This document shows, piece after piece, positions 18,198 through 27,751 of a DNA stretch of 64,000 bases. The stretch's first letter is position 1; every line of letters begins with the position of its first letter. This DNA is from Mycobacterium seoulense (GTDB lineage: Bacteria; Actinomycetota; Actinomycetes; Mycobacteriales; Mycobacteriaceae), in assembly GCF_010731595.1 (NCBI RefSeq), contig NZ_AP022582.1, positions 4,650,001 through 4,714,000 of the forward strand, given 5' to 3'. Made by a program: the position numbers and the translations under genes. Below the pieces are notes generated by a model. The model saw only the letters and a list, made by a program, of their open reading frames with translations, was not told where the DNA came from and did not search any database.

Positions 18198-19232
18198 ATG
18201 ACGAAAGTGAGTAGCGTCACCGCGCTGCCTGTCGTGGACATGCGGGCCGGCGCCGGCCCGCTGCGGGACGGCTTGCGCCGCGCCGCCCACGAGGTCGGAT
18301 TCTTCTACCTGGCCGGCCACGGGGTGCCCGCCGGTCTCTCGGACCGGGTGCTCGACGCGGCACGGCGGCTGTTCGCGCTGCCCCAGGAAGACAAGGATGC
18401 GGTCGCGATGGTGCGCAGTCCCCACTTCCGCGGTTACACCCGGATGGGCGGGGAGCTCACCCGCGGCGAGGTGGACTGGCGCGAGCAGATCGACATCGGC
18501 CCGGAGCGTCCGGCGATCGGCGGGCCCGGCAAGCCCGACTACCTCTGGCTGCAGGGCCCCAACCAATGGCCGGCCGCCTTGCCCGAGCTGCCCGGGATCA
18601 TCGCCGAGTGGGACGCCGCGCTCTCCGAGGTGGCCCGCACCCTGCTCCGGCACTGGGCGGCCTCCCTGGGCGGCCCACCCGACGTCTTCGAGCCCGCCTT
18701 CGCCGAAACCCCGGCCACGCTGATCAAGGTCGTGCGCTACCCGCGGACCGCGGCCTCGCCGCAGGGCGTGGGCCCGCACAGAGACTCCGGCGTGCTCACG
18801 CTGCTGTTGGCCGAGCCGGGGAGCCGCGGCCTGCAGGTGCGCCGGCCCGGGACCGGGGAATGGGTCGAGGTGCCGCCGGTCGACGACGCCTTCGTGGTCA
18901 ACATCGGCGAACTGCTCGAGGTGGCGACGGGGGGTTACCTGCGGGCCACCGAGCACCGGGTCACCCTGGACGCGCAGCCGGCCGACCGGATCTCGGTGCC
19001 GTATTTCTTCAATCCGCGGCTGGACGCGCGGATCCCGGTGCTGACGCTGCCCCCCGAACTGCAGGCGCGCGCGGGCCGGGTCGCCGACCCCTCGGATCCG
19101 ATCTTCTCCGTCTATGGCCGCAACGCCTGGAAGAGCAGGTTGCGCGCGCACCCCGATGTGGCTTCGGCGCACGGGTATTCGGCAGGTAGGGTCGGGGACG
19201 AGAATCCCGTTCTCGGCTCAAGGGGCGAATGA
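18198..19232 (+). CDS. Isopenicillin N synthase-like 2-oxoglutarate/Fe(II) dioxygenase
   Basis: 344 residues from ATG MTKVSSVTALPVVDM; a start 8 codons upstream has no ribosome-binding site. The N-terminal DIOX_N domain (FFYLAGHGVPAGL) is followed by a jelly-roll domain with the Fe ligands His and Asp in GPHRDSGVLT, the distal His in TEHRVTL, and the 2-oxoglutarate-binding Arg in RISVPYFFNPR. Such enzymes hydroxylate or desaturate small molecules; the substrate is unknown. It lies six bases upstream of a flavin reductase gene, so the pair is probably co-transcribed. As recalled, M. tuberculosis lacks it between fadE5 and Rv0245. Confidence 0.88.
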   Translation: MTKVSSVTALPVVDMRAGAGPLRDGLRRAAHEVGFFYLAGHGVPAGLSDRVLDAARRLFALPQEDKDAVAMVRSPHFRGYTRMGGELTRGEVDWREQIDIGPERPAIGGPGKPDYLWLQGPNQWPAALPELPGIIAEWDAALSEVARTLLRHWAASLGGPPDVFEPAFAETPATLIKVVRYPRTAASPQGVGPHRDSGVLTLLLAEPGSRGLQVRRPGTGEWVEVPPVDDAFVVNIGELLEVATGGYLRATEHRVTLDAQPADRISVPYFFNPRLDARIPVLTLPPELQARAGRVADPSDPIFSVYGRNAWKSRLRAHPDVASAHGYSAGRVGDENPVLGSRGE

Positions 19233-19727
<495 letters not shown>

Positions 19728-19733
19728 GCGCGG

Positions 19734-19889
19734 CTAGGGGCGGCGGCCGAGTTCCGCTCGGAGGCCCGCTATCCGCTGCTCGATCTCGGCGGCGTCGTCG
19801 GGGCGGCCTTCCTTGCGCGCGAGATCGGCGCGCAGGGACAACTCGCGGATCGCGGTTCGAATTTCGTTGATGCTGGTGGTTTCTCGCAT
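19734..19889 (-). CDS. Small conserved charged protein, 51 residues
   Basis: 51 residues beginning MRETTSINEIRTAIRELS. GGGAGAT immediately before the ATG is a good ribosome-binding site. Highly charged and almost entirely helical (ARKEGRPDDAAEIEQRIAG), a likely two-helix coiled hairpin without membrane segment or cysteine. It is on the same strand as sdhB but downstream of it, so it could be a tail gene of the sdh operon. No function known. Confidence 0.6.
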   Translation of the reverse strand: MRETTSINEIRTAIRELSLRADLARKEGRPDDAAEIEQRIAGLRAELGRRP

Positions 19890-19958
19890 ATCTCCCACGC
19901 TGCCTTCCGGAGTTTGGGTTGATATGCGGATACCCGGTGCCCCGGGTGGGCTAACGCC

Positions 19959-20705
19959 TCAGCGCCGGAACAGCTTGTTGCCCAGCCACACCACGGGGTC
20001 GTACTTGCGGTCGGCGACCCGCTCTTTCATCGGGATCAGCGCGTTGTCGGTGATCTTGATGTTCTCCGGGCAGACCTCGGTGCAGCACTTGGTGATGTTG
20101 CAGTAGCCCAGGCCGTGCTCCTCCTGGGCCTGGTTGCGCCGGTCCAGCGTGTCCAGCGGGTGCATCTCGAGCTCGGCGATGCGCATCAGGAAGCGCGGCC
20201 CGGCGAACGCCTCCTTGTTCTCGTCGTGGTCGCGGATCACGTGGCACACGTTCTGGCACAGGAAGCACTCGATGCACTTACGGAATTCCTGCGAGCGCTG
20301 CACGTCGGCCTGCGCCATCCGGTACTCGCCCGGTTGCAGATCCTTCGGCGGCGCGAAGGCCGGGATCTCGCGTGCCTTCTCGAAGTTGAAGGAGACGTCG
20401 GTGACCAGGTCCCGGATCACCGGGAACGTCCGCAGCGGCGTCACCGTCACCACCTCGTCCTCGGCGAAGGTGGACATCCGGGTCATGCACAACAACCGCG
20501 GCACCCCGTTGATCTCCGCCGAGCAGGAGCCGCACTTGCCGGCCTTGCAGTTCCATCGCACCGCGAGGTCGGGAGTCTGGGTCTGTTGCAGGCGATGGAT
20601 GATGTCGAGCACCACCTCGCCTTCGTTGACCTCCACCGTGAAGTCCTGCAGCGCGCCGTTGGCATCGTCACCGCGCCACACACGCATGGTCGCGTTGTAG
20701 GTCAT
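19959..20705 (-). CDS. sdhB: Succinate dehydrogenase/fumarate reductase iron-sulfur subunit
   Basis: 248 residues. Ligands for three clusters are visible: [2Fe-2S] in CKAGKCGSC plus the later C of LLCMTR, [4Fe-4S] in CIECFLCQNVC, and [3Fe-4S]/second cluster in CNITKCCTEVCP. Electron relay between SdhA flavin and the membrane anchor. Its ATG overlaps the sdhA stop by one base (TAATG), which indicates translational coupling. Corresponds to Rv0247c of the Sdh1 complex. Confidence 0.95.
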   Translation of the reverse strand: MTYNATMRVWRGDDANGALQDFTVEVNEGEVVLDIIHRLQQTQTPDLAVRWNCKAGKCGSCSAEINGVPRLLCMTRMSTFAEDEVVTVTPLRTFPVIRDLVTDVSFNFEKAREIPAFAPPKDLQPGEYRMAQADVQRSQEFRKCIECFLCQNVCHVIRDHDENKEAFAGPRFLMRIAELEMHPLDTLDRRNQAQEEHGLGYCNITKCCTEVCPENIKITDNALIPMKERVADRKYDPVVWLGNKLFRR

Positions 20706-22621
20706 TAGCCTCTCCGTCCTGGATGCTCGGCCAGCTCACCGTCGGTGTAGTACTTCTCCAGCTCGGAGATCTCGAAGAGCTCCAGCAGATCGGACCGCAT
20801 CGGCACCTGGTCCTTGCGGGTGACGCTGATGTCCGGGATCACCCCGTCGCCGCCGGCGGCCTGGCAGACCAGCAGCACCTTGCGCCAGCCCGAATCCATC
20901 GACGGGTGGTCGTCGCGGGTGTGGCCGCCGCGGCTTTCGGTGCGCTCCAGCGCGGCCTTGGCGACGCACTCGCTGACCAGCAGCATGTTGCGCAGGTCGA
21001 TCGCCAGGTTCCAGCCGGGGTTGTACTCGCGCCCACCCTCGACGTGCATGTTCTTGAACCGCTCGCGGAGCTTGTCCAGCCGGGAGAGGGCCTCGGAGAT
21101 CTCGTCCGCCTTGCGGATGATGCCCACCAGGTCGTTCATCGACTGCTGCAGTTCGAGCTGCAGCGTGTAGGGGTTCTCCGCCGCGGCCCCGTTGGGCGGT
21201 GCCTCGAACGGGGAGAGCGCGCGCTCGGCGGCGGTCTCGACGGCCTCGGCCGAGATGGTCGGGCGGCTGCTCAGCGCCCGCACGTAGTCGGCCGCGCCCA
21301 GGCCGGCCCGCCGGCCGAAGACCAGCAGGTCCGACAGCGAGTTGCCGCCCAGCCGGTTGGAGCCGTGCATGCCGCCGGAGCATTCACCGGCCGCGAACAG
21401 GCCCGGCACGGTGGCCGCACCGGTGTCGGCGTCCACCTCGACACCGCCCATCACGTAGTGACAGGTGGGCCCGACCTCCATCGGCTCCTTGGTGATGTCG
21501 ACCCCGGCCAGCTCCTTGAACTGGTGGTACATCGACGGCAGGCGCCGCTTGATCTCCTCGGGCGTCAACCGGGACGCGATGTCGAGGAACACGCCGCCGT
21601 GCGGGCTGCCCCGGCCGGCCTTGACCTCGGAGTTGATCGCGCGCGCGACCTCATCGCGGGGCAGCAGGTCGGGGGTCCGGCGGGCCGAGTCGTTGTCCTT
21701 GAGCCACTGGTCGGCCTCTTGCTCGGACTCGGCGTACTGGCCTTTGAACACCGGCGGGATGTAGTCGAACATGAACCGCTTGGAGTCGGAGTTCTTCAGC
21801 ACACCGCCGTCGCCGCGCACACCCTCGGTGACCAGGATGCCCTTGACGCTGGGGGGCCAGACCATGCCGGTCGGGTGGAACTGGACGAACTCCATGTTGA
21901 TCAGCGACGCTCCGGCCCGCAGGGCCAGGGCGTGCCCGTCGCCGGTGTACTCCCAGGAGTTCGAGGTGACCTTGAACGACTTGCCGATGCCGCCGGTGGC
22001 CAGGACGACCGCCGGCGCCTCGAACATGATGAATCGGCCCGTCTGGCGCCAGTAGCCGAACGCGCCGGCGATCGCGTCACCGTCCTTGATCAGCTCGGTG
22101 ATCGCGCATTCGGCGAACACCTTGATCCGCGCGTCGTAGTCACCGAATTCGGCGTGGTCCTCCTGCTGCAGCGAGACGATCTTCTGCTGCAACGTGCGGA
22201 TCAGCTCCAGGCCGGTGCGGTCACCGACGTGCGCCAGCCGCGGGTAGGTGTGCCCACCGAAGTTGCGCTGGCTGATCTTGCCGTCCTTGGTGCGGTCGAA
22301 CAGCGCACCGTAGGTCTCCAGTTCCCAGACGCGGTCGGGCGCCTCCTTGGCGTGCAGCTCGGCCATCCGCCAGTTGTTGAGGAACTTGCCGCCCCGCATC
22401 GTGTCGCCGAAGTGGGTCTGCCAGTTGTCCTTCGGGTTGGCGTTACCCATGGCCGCCGCGGCACCGCCCTCGGCCATCACCGTGTGGGCCTTGCCGAACA
22501 GCGATTTGGACACCACGGCGACCTTGAGGCCGCGTTCCCGCGCCTCGATGACCGCACGCAGCCCTGCGCCGCCGGCACCGATGACGACTACGTCGTAGGC
22601 ATGCCGCTCGACCTCAACCAT
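20705..22621 (-). CDS. sdhA: Succinate dehydrogenase/fumarate reductase flavoprotein subunit
   Basis: 638 residues. FAD dinucleotide motif VVIGAGGAGLRAV at the N-terminus, and the flavin-attachment region KAHTVMAEGGAAAA. Substrate-binding residues lie around HPTGMVWP, GPTCHYVMGG and the HGSNRLGGNSL segment. Oxidises succinate to fumarate in the TCA cycle or runs in reverse under low oxygen. Middle gene of sdhC-sdhA-sdhB. GAGGATTTTC before the ATG is the ribosome-binding site. Confidence 0.95.
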   Translation of the reverse strand: MVEVERHAYDVVVIGAGGAGLRAVIEARERGLKVAVVSKSLFGKAHTVMAEGGAAAAMGNANPKDNWQTHFGDTMRGGKFLNNWRMAELHAKEAPDRVWELETYGALFDRTKDGKISQRNFGGHTYPRLAHVGDRTGLELIRTLQQKIVSLQQEDHAEFGDYDARIKVFAECAITELIKDGDAIAGAFGYWRQTGRFIMFEAPAVVLATGGIGKSFKVTSNSWEYTGDGHALALRAGASLINMEFVQFHPTGMVWPPSVKGILVTEGVRGDGGVLKNSDSKRFMFDYIPPVFKGQYAESEQEADQWLKDNDSARRTPDLLPRDEVARAINSEVKAGRGSPHGGVFLDIASRLTPEEIKRRLPSMYHQFKELAGVDITKEPMEVGPTCHYVMGGVEVDADTGAATVPGLFAAGECSGGMHGSNRLGGNSLSDLLVFGRRAGLGAADYVRALSSRPTISAEAVETAAERALSPFEAPPNGAAAENPYTLQLELQQSMNDLVGIIRKADEISEALSRLDKLRERFKNMHVEGGREYNPGWNLAIDLRNMLLVSECVAKAALERTESRGGHTRDDHPSMDSGWRKVLLVCQAAGGDGVIPDISVTRKDQVPMRSDLLELFEISELEKYYTDGELAEHPGRRG

Positions 22622-22660
22622 GAAAATCCTCGCTAGCTAAGTTGTTCTTCAAATGGCTTT

Positions 22661-23488
22661 TCAGCCAACAAATCTCAGGTCGCTGATGGTGCCGCTGGCC
22701 ACCAGGGCGACGTAGAAATCGGTGAGCATCAGGGTGCCCAGCGTGATCCAGGCGTACATCTTGTGCCGGGTGTTGATCTTGCTGACCTGGGTCCAGATCC
22801 AGTACCGCACAGGGTGCTTGGAGAAGTGCTTGAGGCGCCCGCCGGTCACGTGCCGGCAGGAGTGGCAGGACAGCGTGTAGATCCACAACATGACGACGTT
22901 GCCGACCAGGATCAGGTTGCCCAGGCCGAAGCCGAATCCGCCCGGTCCGCTGTCGGAGTGGAACGCCACGATCGCGTCGTAGGTGTTGATGACCGAGATG
23001 ATGCCGGCGATGTAGAAGAAGTACCGGTGGGTGTTCTGGATGATCAGCGGGAACCTGGTCTCGCCGGTGTAGTGGACGCGGGGTTCGGCCACCGCGCATG
23101 CGCTGGGCGACTGCCACACCGTGCGGTAGTAGGCGCCGCGATAGTAGTAGCAGGTCAGCCGGAACAGCAGCAGGAACGGCAGGGACAGCGCCGCGTACGG
23201 CAGCCACCACACGTCCGGCAGGAACTGCGGCCAGATGTCACCGGCCTCGCCGCAAGCCTTGCTGACGCAGGGCGAGTAGAACGGCGTCAGGTAGTGGTAC
23301 TTCGGGACGAAGAAGTAATCCTGCTGGAATGCGCGCGCCGTCGCGTAGATGACGAACGCGGCGAAGCCCAGGTCGATCCTCAGCGGCGACATCCACCACC
23401 GGTCGGTGCGTAGGGTCCGTTGCGGGATGCGGGCGCGCGTGGGTGAAAAGACACCTGACGCAGGACGGTTCGCCGTGGGTGCGCTCAT
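22661..23488 (-). CDS. sdhC: Succinate dehydrogenase membrane anchor subunit
   Basis: 275 residues with about five hydrophobic helices (LRIDLGFAAFVIYATARAF, AALSLPFLLLFRLTCYYY, YFFYIAGIISVINTYDAIV, LILVGNVVMLWIYTLSC, AWITLGTLMLTDFYVALV). The segment CHSCRHVTGGRLKHFSKHP contains histidines placed to bind heme. Single fused anchor of the mycobacterial Sdh1 type (Rv0249c), replacing the separate SdhC/SdhD pair. First gene of the sdh operon, 39 bp upstream of sdhA. Confidence 0.9.
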   Translation of the reverse strand: MSAPTANRPASGVFSPTRARIPQRTLRTDRWWMSPLRIDLGFAAFVIYATARAFQQDYFFVPKYHYLTPFYSPCVSKACGEAGDIWPQFLPDVWWLPYAALSLPFLLLFRLTCYYYRGAYYRTVWQSPSACAVAEPRVHYTGETRFPLIIQNTHRYFFYIAGIISVINTYDAIVAFHSDSGPGGFGFGLGNLILVGNVVMLWIYTLSCHSCRHVTGGRLKHFSKHPVRYWIWTQVSKINTRHKMYAWITLGTLMLTDFYVALVASGTISDLRFVG

Positions 23489-23566
23489 CTAGTGTTCCTC
23501 TTCGAACGGGCTGTTGGTCGAAGGGTACACAGAGAGCACCCCCTGATTTCCGGGGGGCTTGGGTTG

Positions 23567-23872
23567 TCAGTACCTGCTGTGACCGCCGACACCCTCGTCG
23601 TCGACATCGCGCCAGAATTCGCTGTCGTACTGGGTGTCGGGAATGACGATCTTCTCGCCGGATTGCTGCACCGTGGCGCGCGTCAGGTCCAGCTCGGACA
23701 CGTCGGTGTCAAGCAATTCGACGTCGGACAGGATCCGGTCCGCGTCGATGACGATGCGCCGCATCGCCGGGCTGTCACCGTAGCGACTCTTCAAGGAGCC
23801 CACGCACCGTCGCAGGCCCCCGATGAGGTCGTGCAGTTCGGCGAGTTCAGTGGTGCCAGTCGGGGGCGTCAA
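23567..23872 (-). CDS. Conserved hypothetical protein (Rv0250c type)
   Basis: 101 residues starting at TTG (LTPPTGTTELAELHD). AGGAG seven bases upstream decides this start over an upstream GTG that would add 12 residues. Acidic, helical protein with a strongly conserved C-terminal stretch, GEKIVIPDTQYDSEFWRDVD. No known domain. It lies 78 bp upstream of sdhC on the same strand, a linkage also seen in M. tuberculosis, so it may be part of the sdh transcript and could be an assembly or regulatory factor (inference). Confidence 0.8.
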   Translation of the reverse strand: MTPPTGTTELAELHDLIGGLRRCVGSLKSRYGDSPAMRRIVIDADRILSDVELLDTDVSELDLTRATVQQSGEKIVIPDTQYDSEFWRDVDDEGVGGHSRY

Positions 23873-23985
23873 CGGAAATCTCCTAGGGCGGGCGGTGTTG
23901 CGGATCACAGTACGCCCCCGATACTAGCCACGGCACAGCCCAACGTCAGGCGACTCGCTTCCTTATCTATCTCCGCGCGCCGCAC

Positions 23986-24011
23986 CCGCTTGCCCGCGCG
24001 CGGGCAAGCGG
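23986..24011. repeat. Perfect 26-nt palindrome
   Basis: CCGCTTGCCCGCG followed directly by its reverse complement, with no spacer. It lies between the Rv0250c-like start and the hsp20 end, surrounded by further GC-rich short repeats. It could form a cruciform or serve as part of the hsp20 termination region; no U-tract follows. Confidence 0.5.
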
Positions 24012-24108
24012 CCCCCGGCGCCGGGTGCGGCCCGCATCAGTGTCGGGCGAGAGAACCGCCGGCGCGCCGGGGGCCGATCCGGAGCGAGAGCACCTGCGCG
24101 GCAGGCGA

Positions 24109-24137
24109 ATCCGGCGGGGCGCTTGGCCCCGCCGGAT
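24109..24137 (-). terminator. Hairpin terminator after hsp20
   Basis: ATCCGGCGGGGC-GCTTG-GCCCCGCCGGAT is a perfect 12 bp stem with a 5-base loop, starting 14 bp beyond the hsp20 stop codon on its strand. It has no U-run, which is common for mycobacterial terminators. Confidence 0.6.
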
Positions 24138-24150
24138 CGTTGTCCACCTC

Positions 24151-24591
24151 TTACTTGGTGATCTCGATGCGCTTCGCCTGGCTTCCGGCGTAGGCGCCGG
24201 CGACCCGCACCGTCAGCACCCCGGCGTCGTAGGAGGCCGTGATGGCGTCGCCGGTGACGTGGGCCGGCAACTGGAACGACCGGTGGAAGGCTCCGTACCG
24301 GACCTCACGCAGGGTGCGCCCCTCTTTCTCCTCGGCGTGCTCGTCGCGGCGTTCGCCGTGGATCACGAGACGGCCGCGGTCGACCTCTACGTTGACGTCC
24401 TTCTCGACGTCAACGCCGGGCAGCTCGACGCGGACGACCGCGTCGTCGCCGTCCTTGACGATCTCCGCGGCGGGGTTGAAACCGCTGGTAGTCGGCTTGT
24501 ACCAGTCCGTCGCGGCGGCGGGGCCGAAGAAGTCGCGCAACCACCGGTCGGTGTCCCAGGCCGGTCGCGACCACAATGCGAGGTTACTCAT
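24151..24591 (-). CDS. hsp20: Small heat-shock protein Hsp20 (Acr2 type)
   Basis: 146 residues, AAGGAGATCCCC before the ATG. Alpha-crystallin domain at residues 42-135: FNPAAEIVKDGDDAVVRVELPG, VDRGRLVIHGERR, and the C-terminal ACD signature AGVLTVRVAGAY. Short N-terminal arm (LWSRPAWDTDRWLRDFFG) and an IEI motif near the C-terminus for oligomerisation. ATP-independent holdase, orthologous by position to Rv0251c. Divergent from nirB; upstream sequence shows a possible SigE/SigH-type promoter and an 8-3-8 palindrome. Confidence 0.93.
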   Translation of the reverse strand: MSNLALWSRPAWDTDRWLRDFFGPAAATDWYKPTTSGFNPAAEIVKDGDDAVVRVELPGVDVEKDVNVEVDRGRLVIHGERRDEHAEEKEGRTLREVRYGAFHRSFQLPAHVTGDAITASYDAGVLTVRVAGAYAGSQAKRIEITK

Positions 24592-24668
24592 GGGGATCTC
24601 CTTGTGCTTCCTTGAGCTTTGTTGTGGATTTGCTGTGTCCGGCGCCCTTCCGGCCGGCTGTTAGGTGA

Positions 24669-24695
24669 AACATGAGTCGACCACGCTAAAGTTCC
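24669..24695 (-). promoter_or_regulatory. Possible SigE/SigH-type promoter of hsp20
   Basis: Reading toward hsp20, GGAAC is followed after 19 bases by GTT, close to the GGAAC-N17-19-GTT pattern of extracytoplasmic-function sigma factors. The spacing is at the upper end, so this is tentative. The Acr2 gene is known to be under SigE control in M. tuberculosis. Confidence 0.35.
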
Positions 24696-24702
24696 ACCTA
24701 GG

Positions 24703-24721
24703 CGTTCGCCTTGGGCGAACG
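24703..24721. promoter_or_regulatory. Inverted repeat between hsp20 and nirB
   Basis: CGTTCGCC-TTG-GGCGAACG is a perfect 8-3-8 palindrome 111 bp upstream of the hsp20 start and 98 bp upstream of nirB. It does not match the HAIR element (CTTGAGT-N7-ACTCAAG) of HspR. A regulator site for either divergent gene is plausible. Confidence 0.5.
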
Positions 24722-24818
24722 AATATTCACAGTGTTCCCTGTGAGTTGTGAGATCCTCGTCATAGGACCGTCACATTGGGCGAATTCGCGGTAATTTCCG
24801 GCCGCTAGCCTCAAAGCC

Positions 24819-27398
24819 ATGGCTGCAGACGGGATTTCGCGCGCGCACTGTGCGAGCCGTCACATCGTCGTAGTCGGGCACGGCATGGTGGGGCATCGGC
24901 TGGTCGAGGCGCTTCGCGCGCGCGACACCGAGGGGTTGTGGCGCATCACGGTTTTCGCCGAGGAGGCCGACGCGGCTTACGACCGCGTCGGGCTGACCTC
25001 GTACACCGAAAGCTGGGACCGCAAGCTGCTGGCACTGCCGGGCAACGACTACGCGGGTGACGAACAGGTTCGGCTGGTGTTGAACGCTCGCGTGACCGAG
25101 ATCGACCGGGAAGCGAAGTCGGTTGTTACGGCCGATGGGCAACGACACGGCTACGACACCTTGGTGTTGGCCACCGGCTCCTACGCGTTCGTCCCGCCCG
25201 TGCCCGGCCACGACCTGGCGGCATGCCACGTGTACCGCACGCTCGACGACCTCGACGCCATCCGGGCCGACGCCCAGCGCACGCTGGAGGCCGGTCGCAC
25301 CCCGGCGGGCGTGGTGATCGGAGGTGGCCTGCTGGGCCTGGAGGCCGCGAATGCGCTGCGCCAGTTCGGGTTGCGGACGCACGTCGTCGAGATGATGCCC
25401 CGCTTGATGGCCCAGCAGATCGACGAGGGCGGCGGCGCGTTGCTGGCCAAGATGGTCGGCGACCTGGGCATCGCGGTGCACGTGGGCACTGGCACGGAGT
25501 CGATCGAAGCGGTCGACCATTCCGACGGGGTGTCGTCGGTGCGGGTGCGCCTGACCGACGGCGAGGTCATCGACGCCGGGCTGGTCATCTTCGCGGCCGG
25601 CATCCGTCCCCGTGACGAGCTGGCCAGGGCCGCGGGGCTGGAGCTGGCCGAGCGCGGCGGCGTGCTCACCGACTTGACTTGCCGCACAAGCGATCCGAAC
25701 ATCTACGCGGTCGGTGAGGTGGCCGCGATCGGTGGCCGGTGCTACGGCCTGGTGGGGCCCGGTTACACCTCCGCCGAGGTGGTGGCCGACCGCCTGCTGG
25801 ACGGTGCCGCGGAGTTCGGCGAGGCGGACTTGTCGACCAAGCTCAAGCTGCTCGGCGTCGACGTCGCCAGCTTCGGCGACGCGATGGGGGCCACCGAGAA
25901 CTGCCTCGAGGTCGCCATCAACGATGCGGTCAAGAAGACCTACGCCAAGCTGGTGCTGTCCGACGACGCGAAGACCCTGCTCGGCGGCGTCCTGGTGGGT
26001 GACGCCTCGTCCTACGGGGTGCTGCGGCCCATGGTCGGCAGCGAGCTGCCGGGGGATCCGCTCGCGCTGATCGCCCCGGTCTCCGGCGACGCTCCGGCGC
26101 TGGGAATCGGCGCGCTGCCGGATTCCGCGCAGATCTGCTCGTGCAACAACGTCACCAAGGGCGACCTGAAGTGCGCGATCGCCGACGGCTGCGCCGACGT
26201 GCCCGCGCTCAAGTCGTGCACCGCGGCCGGAACGTCGTGTGGATCGTGTGTGCCCCTGCTCAAGCAGCTGCTGGAAGCCGAGGGTGTGGAACAGTCCAAG
26301 GCGCTGTGCGAGCACTTCAGCCAGTCGCGGGCGGAGCTCTTCGAGATCATCTCGGCCACCGAGATCCGGACGTTCTCCGGCCTGCTGGAGCGCTTCGGCC
26401 GCGGAAAGGGTTGCGACATCTGCAAACCCGTGGTCGCGTCCATCCTCGCCTCCACCGGCTCGGACCACATCCTCGAAGGCGAGCAGGCCTCGCTGCAGGA
26501 TTCCAACGACCACTTCCTGGCCAACATCCAGAAGAACGGCAGCTACTCGGTGGTGCCGCGGGTGCCCGGCGGTGACATCAAGCCCGAGCACCTGATCCTG
26601 ATCGGCCAGATCGCGCAGGACTTCGGGCTGTACACCAAGATCACCGGCGGCCAGCGGATCGACATGTTCGGCGCCCGGGTGGACCAGCTGCCGGAGATCT
26701 GGCGACGGCTGGTCGACGGCGGCATGGAGTCGGGCCACGCGTACGGCAAGGCGCTGCGCACCGTGAAGAGCTGCGTGGGTACCGACTGGTGCCGTTACGG
26801 TCAGCAGGATTCGGTGCAGCTGGCCATCGATCTGGAGCTGCGGTACCGGGGCCTGCGGGCGCCGCACAAGATCAAGATGGGGGTCTCGGGGTGTGCGCGC
26901 GAGTGCGCCGAAGCGCGCTCCAAGGACGTCGGCGTCATCGCCACCGAAAAGGGCTGGAACCTCTATGTCGGCGGCAACGGCGGCATGACGCCCAAGCACG
27001 CCCAGCTGTTGGCCAGCGACCTGGACACCGAGACGCTGGTCCGCTACGTCGACCGGTTCGTCATGTACTACATCCGGACCGCCGACCGGCTGCAGCGGAC
27101 GGCGCCCTGGGTGGATTCGCTCGAGGGCGGCCTCGATCACGTGCGCGAGGTCGTGTGTGAGGACTCGCTGGGCCTGGCCGAAGAATTCGAGGCCGCAATG
27201 GAGCGGCACGTGCTCAATTACAAGTGTGAATGGAAGGGCGTGCTCGACGACCCGGACAAGCTGTCGCGGTTCGTCTCGTTCGTCAACGCCCCCGACGAAG
27301 TCGATTCGACCGTGGAATTCACCGAGCATGCCGGGCGCAAAATCCCCGTGTCCATTGGCATGCCGAAGATCCGTATGGGAGCTGGAGAGAAATCATGA
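24819..27398 (+). CDS. nirB: Assimilatory nitrite reductase [NAD(P)H] large subunit
   Basis: 859 residues. Order: N-terminal FAD/NADH pyridine nucleotide oxidoreductase (VVVGHGMVGHRLVEAL, VVIGGGLLGLEAANAL), BFD-type [2Fe-2S] domain (CSCNNV...CTAAGTSCGSC, near residues 443-480), ferredoxin-like half domain, then the siroheme/[4Fe-4S] domain with ligands in SCVGTDWC and GVSGCARECAEA. Reduces nitrite to ammonium with NAD(P)H. Overlaps nirD by four bases. Siroheme supply may come from the nearby chelatase gene. Regulated in mycobacteria by GlnR with the NnaR-type protein encoded at 29-30 kb. Confidence 0.96.
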   Translation: MAADGISRAHCASRHIVVVGHGMVGHRLVEALRARDTEGLWRITVFAEEADAAYDRVGLTSYTESWDRKLLALPGNDYAGDEQVRLVLNARVTEIDREAKSVVTADGQRHGYDTLVLATGSYAFVPPVPGHDLAACHVYRTLDDLDAIRADAQRTLEAGRTPAGVVIGGGLLGLEAANALRQFGLRTHVVEMMPRLMAQQIDEGGGALLAKMVGDLGIAVHVGTGTESIEAVDHSDGVSSVRVRLTDGEVIDAGLVIFAAGIRPRDELARAAGLELAERGGVLTDLTCRTSDPNIYAVGEVAAIGGRCYGLVGPGYTSAEVVADRLLDGAAEFGEADLSTKLKLLGVDVASFGDAMGATENCLEVAINDAVKKTYAKLVLSDDAKTLLGGVLVGDASSYGVLRPMVGSELPGDPLALIAPVSGDAPALGIGALPDSAQICSCNNVTKGDLKCAIADGCADVPALKSCTAAGTSCGSCVPLLKQLLEAEGVEQSKALCEHFSQSRAELFEIISATEIRTFSGLLERFGRGKGCDICKPVVASILASTGSDHILEGEQASLQDSNDHFLANIQKNGSYSVVPRVPGGDIKPEHLILIGQIAQDFGLYTKITGGQRIDMFGARVDQLPEIWRRLVDGGMESGHAYGKALRTVKSCVGTDWCRYGQQDSVQLAIDLELRYRGLRAPHKIKMGVSGCARECAEARSKDVGVIATEKGWNLYVGGNGGMTPKHAQLLASDLDTETLVRYVDRFVMYYIRTADRLQRTAPWVDSLEGGLDHVREVVCEDSLGLAEEFEAAMERHVLNYKCEWKGVLDDPDKLSRFVSFVNAPDEVDSTVEFTEHAGRKIPVSIGMPKIRMGAGEKS

Positions 27399-27751
27399 CA
27401 CTTCTCAACGACATTGCGGTGTGGACGACGGCCTGCGAGTACGACCGCCTCATCCCGGGCCGGGGGGTCGGCGTGCTGCTCGACGACGGGTCCCAGGCGG
27501 CGTTGTTCCGGCTCGACGACGGCTCGGTGTACGCGGTGGGTAACGTCGACCCGTTCTCCGGGGCGGCCGTGCTCTCGCGCGGGATCGTGGGGGACCGCGG
27601 TGGCCGGGTGACGGTTCAGTCACCGATCCTCAAGCAGGCCTTCTCACTGGAAGACGGTGAATGCCTGGATGATCCGAACTTCTCGGTGCCGGTCTACCCG
27701 GCGCGCGTCACGGACGACGGCGTCGTCCAGGTCGGCCGGATCGCCACCTAG
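27395..27751 (+). CDS. nirD: Nitrite reductase small subunit NirD
   Basis: 118 residues from ATG overlapping the nirB stop (ATGA). Rieske-like fold (LDDGSVYAVGNVDPFSGAAVLSRGIVGD) without the Cys/His cluster ligands, the usual NirD condition. Partner of NirB for NAD(P)H-nitrite reductase activity. Its stop overlaps the convergent Rv0258c-like gene by four bases. Confidence 0.94.
   Translation: MTLLNDIAVWTTACEYDRLIPGRGVGVLLDDGSQAALFRLDDGSVYAVGNVDPFSGAAVLSRGIVGDRGGRVTVQSPILKQAFSLEDGECLDDPNFSVPVYPARVTDDGVVQVGRIAT

Noticed and set aside
20723..22636. Long open frame on the plus strand opposite sdhA
   Set aside because: Typical high-GC mirror frame; His/Arg/Gly-rich with no domain, while sdhA on the other strand has full catalytic motifs.
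24592..24818. HspR HAIR element upstream of hsp20
   Set aside because: No CTTGAGT-N7-ACTCAAG match; only the unrelated 8-3-8 palindrome is present.
24771..27329. 852-codon open frame antisense to nirB
   Set aside because: Composition mirrors nirB codons; no recognisable motif.
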